Notes: a model not told the origin generated them from the sequence alone. A stretch of DNA of 64,000 nucleotides from Pseudoflavonifractor sp. An184 (GCF_002160305.1 NZ_NFKI01000004.1:62001-126000), one strand, 5' to 3'; positions 24,712 through 35,157 are shown, numbered from the stretch's first letter. Numbers and translations are program-made.

Positions 24712-24741
24712 ATAGACTATCAGCTTTTTTTGATCTGTCAA
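24712..24741 (-). promoter_or_regulatory. probable promoter of the kinase gene
   Basis: On the minus strand TTGACA is perfect (24741-24736). The -10 is less clear: TAGTCT at 16 bases or TCTATA at 19 bases. It diverges from the epimerase promoter around a shared palindrome. Confidence 0.5.
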
Positions 24742-24745
24742 GCAT

Positions 24746-24765
24746 ATTTTCATAAAATTGAAAAT
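24746..24765. promoter_or_regulatory. palindrome between the divergent sialic-acid promoters
   Basis: ATTTTCA-TAAAAT-TGAAAAT is a perfect 7-base inverted repeat with a 6-base spacer, just upstream of both -35 boxes. RpiR-family regulators bind such A/T-rich TGAAA palindromes, and an RpiR gene is the second gene of the plus-strand operon. Binding is inference. Confidence 0.6.
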
Positions 24766-24782
24766 TATTTTCTGTCTATCTA

Positions 24783-24811
24783 TTGACGGGGGGAAACCGG
24801 ACGGGTATGAT
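24783..24811 (+). promoter_or_regulatory. promoter of the sialic-acid operon
   Basis: TTGACG, 17-base spacer, TATGAT; 44 bases before the epimerase start. Confidence 0.75.
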
Positions 24812-24855
24812 GGAGGCAGCAGGGGGAACATTTCCCCCAGATTTGGAAAGGTGGA

Positions 24856-26076
24856 ATGAATATGGATCTGTCTGTCCGGCTGCAGAGCCATCAGAAGTGG
24901 ATCAAGGAGGAACTGGAGCGGAGCATCCGCTTCTGGCTGAAGAATGGAATGGACCCGGTGCACGGCGGCGTATACACCTGCCTGGACCGGGAGGGAAAGG
25001 TGTTCTCCACCGATAAGAGCGTGTGGATGCAGGGCCGGTGCGCCTGGACCTTCGCCTACCTGTGCCATGTGTACGGGGTGAAGGAGGAGTGGCTGGAGGC
25101 CAGCAAGAGCTGCCTGGACTTCATGGAGAAGTACTGCATCAACCGCCAGGCGGGCGGCCGCATGTACTTCACCGTCACCGGCGACGGCAAGCCCCTGCGC
25201 CAGCGCCGCTACTGCTTCTCCGAGGGTTTTTATGCCATCGCCAATGCGGAGTACTACGGCGTGACCGGGGAGAAGGAGTGCCTGGAGCGGGCCCGCCGGG
25301 CCTATGACCTGATCTGGAACCTGAACCAGGGCCTGATCGACGACCCCACCGGCATGGGTCCCAAGACCATTCCGGAGACCCGGTCCGGCCGGGCTCTGGC
25401 CAACCCCATGATCTACCTGAACATCACCTCCGTGCTGCGCCGGGTGGACCCGGAGCAGGAGGCCCTCTACAATGAGCGGGCCCAGAAGTGCGTGGATGAG
25501 ATCTTCCAGTACCACTACAAGCCCGAGCTGGGCTGCACCCTGGAGAGCGTGGACCTGGACGGCGCCCCCCGCCTGGACGTGACCGAGGGCCGGGTGGTCA
25601 ACCCGGGCCACGACATCGAGTGCTCCTGGTTCCTCATGGAGGACGCCAACCGGAAGGGGGACAAGAAGCAGCACGAGATCGCCATGAAGATCTTTGACCA
25701 GGCCATCAACGCCGGCTGGGACTATGAGTACGGCGGCCTGCTCTACTTTATCGACTGCCTGGGCCGTCCCCCCGAGGCCTACGAGCACGACATGAAGCTG
25801 TGGTGGCCCCACGACGAGACCATGATCGCCAGCCTGATGATCTTCCGGGACACCGGGGATGAGAAGTACCTCACCTGGTTTGAGCGGACCATGGACTACT
25901 GCAAGGAGCACTTCTCCGACCCCGAGTTCGGCGACTGGTACGGCTATCTCCGCCGGGACGGCAAGCCCACCATGCCCGCCTGCAAGGGCAGCACCTTCAA
26001 GGGGCCCTTCCACCTGCCCCGCATGCTCATCATGTGCGACCAGATGCTGGACCAGATCCTGGCCAAGCAGTCCTGA
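24856..26076 (+). CDS. N-acylglucosamine 2-epimerase (AGE family)
   Basis: A 406-residue (alpha/alpha)6-barrel protein. It has the family's catalytic elements: RCAWTFAYL near 57, YCFSEGFYAIANAEYY, NPGHDIECSWFLMEDA with the key histidine, and LKLWWPHDET near the C-terminus. AGE enzymes interconvert ManNAc and GlcNAc without phosphate. Two ATGs (24856 and 24862) fit the AGGTGG site, the second with better spacing. It is the first gene of the plus-strand operon and supplies the step between NanA and the kinase. Confidence 0.88.
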   Translation: MNMDLSVRLQSHQKWIKEELERSIRFWLKNGMDPVHGGVYTCLDREGKVFSTDKSVWMQGRCAWTFAYLCHVYGVKEEWLEASKSCLDFMEKYCINRQAGGRMYFTVTGDGKPLRQRRYCFSEGFYAIANAEYYGVTGEKECLERARRAYDLIWNLNQGLIDDPTGMGPKTIPETRSGRALANPMIYLNITSVLRRVDPEQEALYNERAQKCVDEIFQYHYKPELGCTLESVDLDGAPRLDVTEGRVVNPGHDIECSWFLMEDANRKGDKKQHEIAMKIFDQAINAGWDYEYGGLLYFIDCLGRPPEAYEHDMKLWWPHDETMIASLMIFRDTGDEKYLTWFERTMDYCKEHFSDPEFGDWYGYLRRDGKPTMPACKGSTFKGPFHLPRMLIMCDQMLDQILAKQS

Positions 26077-26116
26077 GCCCCGTTCCGCAGTGCGACCCGT
26101 GTAAAAGGAGACCGGC

Positions 26117-26971
26117 ATGCCCTTTGGAAATGTCTTTGAAAAGATCAACAGCGAATACTATCAGCTCACCGGCGCGGAGAAGCGGGTGGCCGACTATGTG
26201 GTGGCCCACCAGCAGAAGACCCAGTTTATGTCCATCTCCGAGCTGTCGGAGGAGTGCGGCGTGGCGGAGGCCACCATCTCCCGGTTCTGCCGCCGGCTGG
26301 ACTACAAGGGCTACAACGCCTTCAAGCTGGCCATCGCCAACTCCACCGCCGGACGGGTGGACGCCCCCCCGCCGGAGAGCGAGATCACGCCGGAGGACAC
26401 CATTGAGGAGCTGAGCCAGAAGCTCTACGTCATCGACCGGGACGCCATGGCCCAGACCCTGGAGCTGATCCGGCCCGACGACATCCGCCGGGCGGCGGAT
26501 ATCCTCTCCTCGGCGGATAAGGTGCTGTGCATGGGACAGGGGGGCTCCATGCTCCTGGCCCAGGAGTGCGCCCACCTGTTCAGCACCAGCCTGCCCAACT
26601 ACCATGCGGTGATGGACTCCCACCTGCAGGCCATCGCCTGCTCCCATCTGACGGACAAGGACGCGGTGCTCTACTACTCCTACTCCGGCTCCACCGAGGA
26701 GCTGCTGAAAAACCTGAAGATCGTCTGGGAGCGGAAGGCCAAGGTCATCCTCATCACCCGTTTCCCCAAATCCCCCGGGGCCTCCTATGCCCACGTGGTG
26801 CTCCAGTGCGGCTCCAAGGAGGGGCCGCTCCAGGTGGGGTCGGTGGCCGCCCGGGTGGCCCAGCTCTACCTCACCGACGTGCTCTTCCACGAGGTGTGCC
26901 GCCGGCACCCGGACCAGTGCGCCGCCACCCGGCAGGTGGTGGCCGAGGCCCTCTCCGACAAGCACATCTGA
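26117..26971 (+). CDS. RpiR/MurR-family transcriptional regulator
   Basis: A 284-residue regulator with the N-terminal RpiR helix-turn-helix (about 10-80, ISELSEECGVAEATISRFCR) and a C-terminal SIS sugar-phosphate-binding domain (about 110-260, GQGGSMLLAQE and YYSYSGSTEELL). RpiR proteins respond to phosphosugars; in NanR/MurR-type regulators of sialic-acid operons the ligand is often ManNAc-6-P or GlcNAc-6-P. It follows the epimerase by 40 bases and probably controls both divergent promoters. Confidence 0.9.
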   Translation: MPFGNVFEKINSEYYQLTGAEKRVADYVVAHQQKTQFMSISELSEECGVAEATISRFCRRLDYKGYNAFKLAIANSTAGRVDAPPPESEITPEDTIEELSQKLYVIDRDAMAQTLELIRPDDIRRAADILSSADKVLCMGQGGSMLLAQECAHLFSTSLPNYHAVMDSHLQAIACSHLTDKDAVLYYSYSGSTEELLKNLKIVWERKAKVILITRFPKSPGASYAHVVLQCGSKEGPLQVGSVAARVAQLYLTDVLFHEVCRRHPDQCAATRQVVAEALSDKHI

Positions 26972-27067
26972 GGGGGCTGGATTTTGACGGGAATCCGCCA
27001 GAAATTGGAGAATTTGAAGAAAAGTTTCTGAATGTAAGTTGTGCGTAAAATTTTTTTAAAAATCATA

Positions 27068-27096
27068 TTGACAAACCTCGATTAAAATTATACAAT
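27068..27096 (+). promoter_or_regulatory. promoter of the importer genes
   Basis: TTGACA, 17-base spacer, TACAAT; 61 bases before the binding-protein start. It gives the importer its own strong transcript besides read-through from the epimerase promoter. Confidence 0.8.
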
Positions 27097-27156
27097 CCAT
27101 ACAACGGTGATGGAGTCACAAACATCGATTTTATGAAAAATGAAGGAGGAACCAAT

Positions 27157-28500
27157 ATGAACATGAAAAGACCTCTTGCATTCCTGCTGGCCGCGGGCAT
27201 GACCCTCGGTCTGGCCGCCTGCGGCGGCAACGGCGGCACGAGCGGCTCCGGCTCGTCCGGCTCTTCCGGCTCCGCCGGCGGCAGCGCTGTCACCCTGGAC
27301 CTGTGGGCCTTCAACATCGGCGGCTTCACCGAGGCCTCCAACTGGGACACCATCCTCGCAGCGTTTAATGAGCAGCACCCCGACATCACCGTGAACGTGA
27401 CTCCCATCAACTATCAGGACGGCGACCAGAAGCTGACCTCCGCCATCACCTCCAACAGCGGTCCCGACATCATCTTCGAGGGCCCCGAGCGCATCGTGGG
27501 CAACTACGCCCGTGAGGGTCTGATGGTGGACCTGTCCGACCTGTGGACCGAGAGCGGCTCCGACATCGCCGAGGGCATCTCCAGCGTCTCTCAGCTGGAC
27601 GGCACCTACTATATGTATCCCCTGAGCGTGGCCGCCCACTGCATGGCCATCAACTATGAGGTCTTCGAGGCCGCCGGCGCCCTCCAGTACATCGACGAGG
27701 AGACCCGCACCTGGTCCACCGACGACTTCGTGGCCGCCATGGAGGCCATCAAGACCGCCATCGACAACGGCACCGTCTCTCTGGCCACCCCCGGCATCGT
27801 CTACTGCGGCGCCCAGGGCGGCGACCAGGGCACCCGCGCTCTGGTGAACAACCTGTACTCCGACTACTACGTGAATGACGACGGCACCTCCTACAACGCC
27901 AACAGCGCCAACAACGTGAAGGCTCTGACCCTGCTGCAGGAGATGGTGAACGAGGGCTCCCTGTCCGCCAACGCCAGCTACGCTGCCGCTGACGAGCTGC
28001 AGGCCTTCGCCAACCAGACCTGCGCCGTCACCTTCTGCTGGAACTACTCCAACTACACCCAGTACGCCGAGCAGACCCAGTTCACCCCCTTCGCCATGGC
28101 CTTCCCCTCTGACGACAGCCAGCCCGAGCTGGAGATGGCCGGCCCCTACGGCTTCGGCGTGTTCGACAAGGGCGACGAGGCCAAGATCGAGGCCGCCAAG
28201 ACCTTCATTAACTTCGTGTGCAACGACCAGACCGTGGGCACCGAGGCCGTCAAGACCACCGGCTTCTTCCCCGTCCACGCCGACTGGGGCGATGTGTACG
28301 CCGGTGACGCCGACGCCGACCTGCGCGCTCCCTTCGCTCTGATGAGCGACTACCTGGGCCGCTACTACAACCTGACCGGCGGCTGGACCGAGCAGCGCGC
28401 CCTGTGGTGGCCCATGCTGGCTGAGATCCTGACCACCGGCGCCGATCCGCAGACCGCGGCCGACAGCTTTGTGGAGCAGGCCAACGCCAACATCGCGTAA
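27157..28500 (+). CDS. ABC importer solute-binding lipoprotein (family 1)
   Basis: The start at ATG 27157 follows AAGGAGG; an ATG at 27133 is upstream of that site. The 447-residue product has a lipoprotein signal ending LGLAAC (lipid on the cysteine near residue 20), a Gly/Ser linker and a type 1 (MalE-like) binding fold. Codon choice is strongly biased to C-ending codons, more than in flanking genes, which fits high expression. The locus points to sialic acid or a sialyl-oligosaccharide as ligand; this is inferred. Confidence 0.88.
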   Translation: MNMKRPLAFLLAAGMTLGLAACGGNGGTSGSGSSGSSGSAGGSAVTLDLWAFNIGGFTEASNWDTILAAFNEQHPDITVNVTPINYQDGDQKLTSAITSNSGPDIIFEGPERIVGNYAREGLMVDLSDLWTESGSDIAEGISSVSQLDGTYYMYPLSVAAHCMAINYEVFEAAGALQYIDEETRTWSTDDFVAAMEAIKTAIDNGTVSLATPGIVYCGAQGGDQGTRALVNNLYSDYYVNDDGTSYNANSANNVKALTLLQEMVNEGSLSANASYAAADELQAFANQTCAVTFCWNYSNYTQYAEQTQFTPFAMAFPSDDSQPELEMAGPYGFGVFDKGDEAKIEAAKTFINFVCNDQTVGTEAVKTTGFFPVHADWGDVYAGDADADLRAPFALMSDYLGRYYNLTGGWTEQRALWWPMLAEILTTGADPQTAADSFVEQANANIA

Positions 28501-28532
28501 CCATCCGGTTCAACCGAAAATATCATGCACTC

Positions 28533-28576
28533 ATGTGCCCGCTCCCTTCGTGAGAGGGGGCGGGCGCATCCTTTTT
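28533..28576 (+). terminator. partial terminator after the binding-protein gene
   Basis: A GC-rich stem with arms 28533-28545 and about 28557-28569, followed by CTTTTT. It lies between the binding-protein and permease genes and would give more binding protein than permease from one transcript. Confidence 0.7.
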
Positions 28577-28633
28577 CTCCCCTGTCTGACGTGTGTGAGG
28601 AAGAAAATACCCTAAAAAAGGGAGGAGACATCT

Positions 28634-29572
28634 ATGGCGCAAACCAGCGCGGCGGCCCCCGCTCAGGGGAAGCCGAAAAAGCAAAAGCAGTCCCCCTATT
28701 CCGGCATGAGCAAGGCGCTGATCCGGCGTGAGACCATCTCCGCCTACTTCTTTCTGCTCCCCAGCCTCATCTTCTTTGTGACCTTCGTGGTCGTCCCCAT
28801 GTTCATCTGCGTGTTTTACAGCTTCACGGAGTATGGCCTGGGCGGCGTGAAGGGCTTTGCCGGTTTGGAAAACTACGTCAAGCTGTTCCAGGACCCCATC
28901 TTCCACAAGGGCTTTATGAACACGGTGCTCATCGTGGTGGTGGCGGTGCCCACCGTCACCGCCTTCTCCCTGTGGGTGAGCTCCGCCATCTACAAGATGC
29001 ACGCCATCCCCCGGTCCTTCTTCCGGTGCGTGTTCTACCTGCCGGTGGTCACCGGCTCGGTGGCCATCACCGTGGTGTGGAAGTGGATTCTGGACCCCTA
29101 CAACGGCATCCTCAACCAGGTGGCCGGAACCTCCGGCTTTGACTGGCTGGGCAACCAGAAAACCGCCATCTGGTTTATCATCCTGATCCTGTTCACCACC
29201 TCCATCGGCCAGCCCATCGTGCTGTATGTGGCGGCCCTGGGCAACGTGGACCAGTCCCTCATCGAGGCGGCCCAGGTGGACGGCGCCACCAAGCTCCAGG
29301 TGTTCTGGAAGATCAAGTGGCCCCAGATCATGCCCACCACTCTGTATGTGCTGGTCATCACCACCATCAACTCCTTCCAGTGCTTCGCTCTGATCCAGCT
29401 GCTGACCAAGGGCGGACCGCTGAACTCCACCATGACCATCATGTACCAGGTGTACGACACCGCCTACCGGCTCAACGATCTGGGCTATGCCTGCGCCATC
29501 GGCGTGGTGCTGGCCATCATTATCGCGATTTTCTCCGCCATCCAGTTCAAAGTGGCGAAGACCGACAATTAA
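28634..29572 (+). CDS. ABC importer permease (MalF/UgpA type)
   Basis: A 312-residue permease with six membrane segments. The EAA loop contacting the ATPase reads LIEAAQVDGATKLQVFWKIK near residue 210. The start ATG 28634 has GGGAGGAG upstream. It forms the membrane channel with the next gene product. Confidence 0.92.
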   Translation: MAQTSAAAPAQGKPKKQKQSPYSGMSKALIRRETISAYFFLLPSLIFFVTFVVVPMFICVFYSFTEYGLGGVKGFAGLENYVKLFQDPIFHKGFMNTVLIVVVAVPTVTAFSLWVSSAIYKMHAIPRSFFRCVFYLPVVTGSVAITVVWKWILDPYNGILNQVAGTSGFDWLGNQKTAIWFIILILFTTSIGQPIVLYVAALGNVDQSLIEAAQVDGATKLQVFWKIKWPQIMPTTLYVLVITTINSFQCFALIQLLTKGGPLNSTMTIMYQVYDTAYRLNDLGYACAIGVVLAIIIAIFSAIQFKVAKTDN

Positions 29573-29587
29573 GGAGGGGGCGAGCAA

Positions 29588-30430
29588 ATGAATAAGAAAA
29601 CCGATCTGACCGGCACCTCCAAGGGCTATAAGATTTTCTCCGTGATCATTCTGGTGGCCATGGTGCTGTTCTTCCTGTTCCCCCTGTACTGGATTGTCAC
29701 CGGCTCCTTTAAGGACCGGATTGAGATTACCGCCCGGGAGCCCATCTGGTTCCCCATGGACCCCACGGTGGAGAACTACGCGAAGCTGTTTGACAACCCC
29801 GCCTTCCTGTGGCTGTTCAACATCATCTTCATCTCGGCGGCGGCCATGGTGCTCACCTGCATCACCGCCTCTCTGGCGGGCTACGCCCTGGGCAAGAAGC
29901 GGTTCATCGGCCGGGGCGTCCTGTTCACCATCATCATCTGCGCCATGGCCCTGCCCAAGCAGGTCATCGTCATCCCCCTGGCCCAGCTGATGACGTTCCT
30001 CCACCTGAAAGACACCCTGTGGGCGGTGATCCTGCCCACGGTGGGCTGGCCCTTCGGCGTATTCCTGATGAAGCAGTTCTCCGAGAGCATTCCCACCGAG
30101 ATCCTGGAGGCCGCCCGGGTGGACGGCGCCGGGGAGCTACGCACCTTCGCCAGCGTGGTCTTCCCCATGATCAAGCCCGGCATCGGAGCCCTGGCCATCT
30201 TCACCTTCGTGAACACCTGGAACGACTACTTCCTCCAGCTGGTCATGCTCATCACGGAGGAGAAGTGGACCCTGCCCCTGGCCATCGCCAACATGCAGGG
30301 CGAAATGTCCACCGACTACGGCCTGATCATGGCGGGCGCGGCTCTGGCCTCCGTCCCCATCATCATCGTGTTTATCGCCTTCCAGAAGTACTTCACCCAG
30401 GGCATCGCCATGGGCGCGGTGAAGGGGTGA
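29588..30430 (+). CDS. ABC importer permease (MalG/UgpE type)
   Basis: A 280-residue permease with six membrane segments; the EAA loop reads ILEAARVDGAGELRTFASVV near residue 175. It follows the first permease by 15 bases with GGAGGGGG as ribosome site. No ATPase is adjacent; the MsmK/UgpC-type ATPase at 33957 probably energises it. Confidence 0.92.
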   Translation: MNKKTDLTGTSKGYKIFSVIILVAMVLFFLFPLYWIVTGSFKDRIEITAREPIWFPMDPTVENYAKLFDNPAFLWLFNIIFISAAAMVLTCITASLAGYALGKKRFIGRGVLFTIIICAMALPKQVIVIPLAQLMTFLHLKDTLWAVILPTVGWPFGVFLMKQFSESIPTEILEAARVDGAGELRTFASVVFPMIKPGIGALAIFTFVNTWNDYFLQLVMLITEEKWTLPLAIANMQGEMSTDYGLIMAGAALASVPIIIVFIAFQKYFTQGIAMGAVKG

Positions 30431-30434
30431 GCCC

Positions 30435-30893
30435 ATGATCTACGCCAAGAACGCGGACGCCCTGGCTTACCGGGGCATTCACCCCAACCTGGACCTGGCC
30501 CTGGAGCACATCACCCCCGAATTCCTGGCCGCCCTCCGGGACAACCAGCGGGTGGAGCTCAAGGGGGATCTGGTGTACTGCACCCGGTTTACTTATGAGA
30601 CCATCCCCCAGGAGGAGAGCTTCTTCGAGGCCCACCGCCGCTATCTGGACATCCACATCATGGTGGAGGGGGAGGAGCGGGTGGACGTGAACCGCCCGGA
30701 GGACCTGAAGCTCACCGACGCCCAGGAGGGGAACGACTTCTACGCCTATCAGGGGGAGAGCTGGCACTCCACCGTGCTCAAGCCCGGGGAGTTCCTGGTG
30801 GTGTTTCCCGGGGACGCCCACCGCATCAAGGTGCAGGTGGACGGGCCCAAAACTGTCAGCAAAGCGGTGTTCAAGGTGTGCATTGACGCCTGA
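30435..30893 (+). CDS. YhcH/NanQ-type sialic-acid anomerase
   Basis: A 152-residue cupin of the YhcH/YjgK/YiaL (DUF386) family, with FEAHRRYLDIHIMVEGEER, YAYQGESWHSTVL and FLVVFPGDAHRIKV carrying the metal-binding histidines. E. coli YhcH speeds the interconversion of sialic-acid anomers so that the lyase gets the open or alpha form. It starts four bases after the permease stop, in a sialic-acid operon, which supports that role. Confidence 0.88.
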   Translation: MIYAKNADALAYRGIHPNLDLALEHITPEFLAALRDNQRVELKGDLVYCTRFTYETIPQEESFFEAHRRYLDIHIMVEGEERVDVNRPEDLKLTDAQEGNDFYAYQGESWHSTVLKPGEFLVVFPGDAHRIKVQVDGPKTVSKAVFKVCIDA

Positions 30894-30959
30894 ACCGCGC
30901 CCTCCCGGCGGGGCTGATCGTATCCGCCGGGGAATCTTGAAACTTGGAGAGACCGAATT

Positions 30960-31868
30960 ATGAAGGATTTCAGCAAATATCAGGGGATCATCCCCGCTTT
31001 CTACGCCTGCTATGACGAGAAGGGCGACATCAGCCCCGCCGCCGTCCGGGCCCTGACCGAGCACTTCATCCAGAAGGGGGTCAAGGGCGTCTATGTGGGC
31101 GGCTCCTCCGGCGAGTGCATCTACCAGAGCGTGGCCGAGCGCAAGCTGGTGCTGGAGAATGTGATGGCCGTGGCCAAGGGCAAGCTCACCGTCATCGCCC
31201 ACGTGGCCTGCAACAACACCGCCGACAGCCGGGAGCTGGCCGCCCACGCGGAGGCCCAGGGTGTGGACGCCATCGCCGCTATCCCCCCCATCTACTTCCA
31301 TCTGCCGGAGCACGCCATCGCGAAGTATTGGAACGACATCTCCGACGCCGCCCCCAACACCGACTTCATCATCTACAACATCCCCCAGCTGGCCGGCGTG
31401 GCCCTCACCATGTCCCTGCTGAAGGAGATGCTGAAGAATCCCCGTGTCGTCGGCGTGAAGAACTCCTCCATGCCCGTTCAGGACATCCAGATGTTCCACG
31501 ACGAGGGGGCCATCGTGTTCAACGGGCCCGACGAGCAGCTGCTCTCCGGCCTGGCGGCCGGGGCCATCGGCGGCATCGGCGGCACCTATGGGGCCATGCC
31601 TGAGCTGTACCTGAAGATCCGGGAGCTGTTCCTGGAGGGCAAGATGGAGCAGGCCAGAGAGATCCAGAACGAGTGCTGCCGCATCATCTATAAGATGTGC
31701 TCCGCCAAGGGCAACATGTACGCCGTCATCAAGGCCATCCTGCGCAAGCAGGGCGGGCCCGACTGCGGCGGGGTGCGCCTGCCCCTGGCCGCTCTGACCG
31801 AGGCCGACCAGGCCGTGGTGGACGAGAGCGCCGCCATGATCCAGGCCGCCGTTGCCAAATACTGCTGA
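30960..31868 (+). CDS. nanA: N-acetylneuraminate lyase
   Basis: A 302-residue TIM-barrel aldolase of the DapA/NanA family. GGSSGECIYQSV is the NanA form of the substrate loop (DapA has GTTGE). The catalytic tyrosine is in FIIYNIPQLAGV and the Schiff-base lysine in VVGVKNSSM. It splits N-acetylneuraminate into ManNAc and pyruvate. Epimerase, anomerase, nagA and nagB around it confirm the assignment over dihydrodipicolinate synthase. Confidence 0.92.
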   Translation: MKDFSKYQGIIPAFYACYDEKGDISPAAVRALTEHFIQKGVKGVYVGGSSGECIYQSVAERKLVLENVMAVAKGKLTVIAHVACNNTADSRELAAHAEAQGVDAIAAIPPIYFHLPEHAIAKYWNDISDAAPNTDFIIYNIPQLAGVALTMSLLKEMLKNPRVVGVKNSSMPVQDIQMFHDEGAIVFNGPDEQLLSGLAAGAIGGIGGTYGAMPELYLKIRELFLEGKMEQAREIQNECCRIIYKMCSAKGNMYAVIKAILRKQGGPDCGGVRLPLAALTEADQAVVDESAAMIQAAVAKYC

Positions 31869-31884
31869 GAGGAGTTCCCCTTCC

Positions 31885-32637
31885 ATGCGAATTTATGAAT
31901 GTGCGGACTACCGCGCCATGAGCCGCCGGGCGGCCAGCCTGATCGCCGCCCAGGTCGTTTTGAATCCCGAGGGAGTTCTGGGCCTGGCCACCGGCTCCAC
32001 CCCCATCGGACTGTACAGCCAGCTGGTGGAGTGGTACAAGCAGGGCGACCTGAGCTTCGCCGGCATCCGCTCCGTCAACCTGGACGAGTACCTGGGCCTG
32101 GCCCCCACCCACGAGCAGAGCTACCGCTATTTCATGCAGCAGAACCTGTTCGACCATATCGACATCAAGCCTGAGAACACCCACGTGCTCAACGGCCTGG
32201 CCGCGGACCCCGACGCCGAGTGCGCCGCCTATGACCAGCTCATCCGGGAGCTGGGGGGCGTGGACTTGCAGCTGCTGGGCATGGGCCACAACGGCCACAT
32301 CGCCTTCAACGAGCCGGGGGACAACTTCGGCCTGGGCACCCACGTGGTCAGCCTGTCCGAGCGCACCATCGACGCCAACCAGCGGTTCTTTGAGAGCCGG
32401 GACCAGGTGCCCCGCCAGGCTCTGAGCATGGGCATCAAGAGCATCATGGGCGCCCGGCGCATCCTGGTGGTGGTCAGCGGCGAGGACAAGGCCGACGCGG
32501 TGTGCAGGGCCGTCACCGGACCGGTCACCGACCAGGTGCCCGCCTCCGTCCTCCAGCTCCACCCCGACGTGACCCTGGTGGGCGACACGGCCGCCCTGTC
32601 CAAGCTGAAAGAGGCAGGTGTACCCGTATGCGGATAA
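31885..32637 (+). CDS. nagB: glucosamine-6-phosphate deaminase
   Basis: ATG 31885 after AGAGGAG gives 250 residues. The N-terminus GLATGSTPIGLYSQL is the phosphate loop; SVNLDEYLGL and LGMGHNGHIAFNEPG are the NagB active-site motifs (Asp, His). It converts GlcN-6-P to fructose-6-P and ammonia. It overlaps nagA by 10 bases. Confidence 0.95.
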   Translation: MRIYECADYRAMSRRAASLIAAQVVLNPEGVLGLATGSTPIGLYSQLVEWYKQGDLSFAGIRSVNLDEYLGLAPTHEQSYRYFMQQNLFDHIDIKPENTHVLNGLAADPDAECAAYDQLIRELGGVDLQLLGMGHNGHIAFNEPGDNFGLGTHVVSLSERTIDANQRFFESRDQVPRQALSMGIKSIMGARRILVVVSGEDKADAVCRAVTGPVTDQVPASVLQLHPDVTLVGDTAALSKLKEAGVPVCG

Positions 32638-33764
32638 CCGGCGGACAGGTCTTTGACCTGGAACAGGGTTTCGTATCCCGGGACGTGTGCTTTGACGGAG
32701 AGAAGCTGGAGCAGAGCAGCGCCGGCGGAAAGACCTATGACGCGTCCGGCTGCTATGTGATCCCCGGTCTCACCGACCTGCATTTCCACGGCTGCGTGGG
32801 GGAGGACTTCTCCGACGCCACCCCGGACGGTCTCCAGAAGATGGCCGACTATGAGCTCAGCCGGGGCGTCACCCAGATCTGCCCGGCGGGCATGACCCTG
32901 GGGGAGGACCAGCTCACCCGCATCTGCCAGAACGCCGCCGCCCACCGGGCCAAGAACCCCGGGGGCGCGGAGCTGGTGGGCCTCCACCTGGAGGGACCCT
33001 TCCTGTGCAAGGCCAAGAAGGGGGCCCAGAACGAAGCCTTCCTCCACGACCCGGACCCGGCCATGCTCCACCGCCTGCAGCAGGCGGCCCAGGGCATGGT
33101 GAAGCTGGTCACCCTGGCGGCCGAGCAGCCCGGCGCCCTGGAGTTTATCCGGAGCGCCCGGGAGGACGGAATCACCGTCAGCCTGGGCCACACCACGGCG
33201 GACTACGACACCGCCTGCGCCGCCTATGAGGCGGGGGCCCGTCAGGCCACCCACCTGTTCAACGCCATGCCCCCCTTCACCCACCGGGCTCCCGGCGTGG
33301 TGGGGGCGGCCTTCGACCACCCCCAGGTGAAGGTGGAGCTCATCTCCGACGGGGTGCACATCCACCCGTCGGTGGTCCGGGCGGTGTTCCAGCTGTTTGG
33401 AGCCCACCGGGTCATCCTCATCTCCGACTCCCTGCGGGCCACGGGCATGCCCGACGGCCGCTACCCCTTCGGGGGCCAGGAGATCGAGGTCCACGGCAAC
33501 CGGGCCACCATGGCGGACGACCCCAACACCCTGGCCGGCTCTGTGTCCGACCTGATGGCCTGCATGAGGAGCGCGGTGTCCTTCGGCATCCCCCTCCACG
33601 ACGCGGTGCGGGCCGCGGCGGTGAACCCTGCCCAGGTGCTGGGCATCTTTGACCGGCTGGGCAGCCTGGATGTGGGAAAGACGGCCAATCTGGCCATCCT
33701 GGACCAGGATCTGAACCTGAAAGACGTATTTTTCCGCGGCCAGCTGGTGGACCGCGGCGCATAA
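32628..33764 (+). CDS. nagA: N-acetylglucosamine-6-phosphate deacetylase
   Basis: The start is ATG 32628, inside the end of nagB (AGGCAGGTGT upstream); an earlier in-frame start at 32502 would lie within nagB. The 378-residue amidohydrolase has LHFHGCVGEDF, GLHLEGPFL with the metal-binding Glu, LGHTTADY, ATHLFNAMPP and LISDSLRATG with the catalytic Asp. It removes acetate from GlcNAc-6-P. Normal family length. Confidence 0.95.
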   Translation: MRITGGQVFDLEQGFVSRDVCFDGEKLEQSSAGGKTYDASGCYVIPGLTDLHFHGCVGEDFSDATPDGLQKMADYELSRGVTQICPAGMTLGEDQLTRICQNAAAHRAKNPGGAELVGLHLEGPFLCKAKKGAQNEAFLHDPDPAMLHRLQQAAQGMVKLVTLAAEQPGALEFIRSAREDGITVSLGHTTADYDTACAAYEAGARQATHLFNAMPPFTHRAPGVVGAAFDHPQVKVELISDGVHIHPSVVRAVFQLFGAHRVILISDSLRATGMPDGRYPFGGQEIEVHGNRATMADDPNTLAGSVSDLMACMRSAVSFGIPLHDAVRAAAVNPAQVLGIFDRLGSLDVGKTANLAILDQDLNLKDVFFRGQLVDRGA

Positions 33765-33779
33765 ACCGGCATACCCCCA

Positions 33780-33956
33780 ATCTCATGCCCTCCGCCTCTA
33801 CTCCATTTTCATAGGGCGGGGGAGCGGTCAAAAAGGAGGAAAAAGCCGCCGGGCCGGCGGTGCGGCAGTGTGGAGACCTGCCGTAAAGCCCGGGGAGTTT
33901 CGCTCTCCCCGGACGAGAGGGTACTTGCGGAGGCATTGCCCTTACGGCCCACGCAT
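33780..33956 (+). other. long structured leader of the ATPase gene
   Basis: A 177-base stretch between nagA and the ATPase start. It contains a strong AAAAGGAGG (33834-33842) with no start codon at a useful distance, a stem CCGGGGAG/CTCCCCGG (about 33889-33912) and other GC stems. No known riboswitch could be matched. GTG 33870 opens the frame in phase with the ATPase. Confidence 0.4.
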
Positions 33957-35078
<1,122 letters not shown>

Positions 35079-35116
35079 AGGGGGCCGCTGGGCCGGCTTC
35101 TGCACCGTATAAAAAG

Positions 35117-35151
35117 GACCGCCGTGGTTTACGACTACGGCGGTCTTTTTT
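35117..35151 (+). terminator. bidirectional terminator between the ATPase gene and pcrA
   Basis: The stem GACCGCCGT / ACGGCGGTC with an 11-base loop, T6 after it and A5 before it, lies between two convergent genes. Confidence 0.9.
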
Positions 35152-35157
35152 GCGATC

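Noticed and set aside
22305-24755. An 816-codon plus-strand ORF
   Set aside because: Antisense to yesL and the kinase gene and running through a repeat; composition is shadow-like (Gly, His, Gln, Val).
30960-31868. Dihydrodipicolinate synthase
   Set aside because: The substrate loop is GGSSGE as in NanA, and the gene lies among sialic-acid genes.
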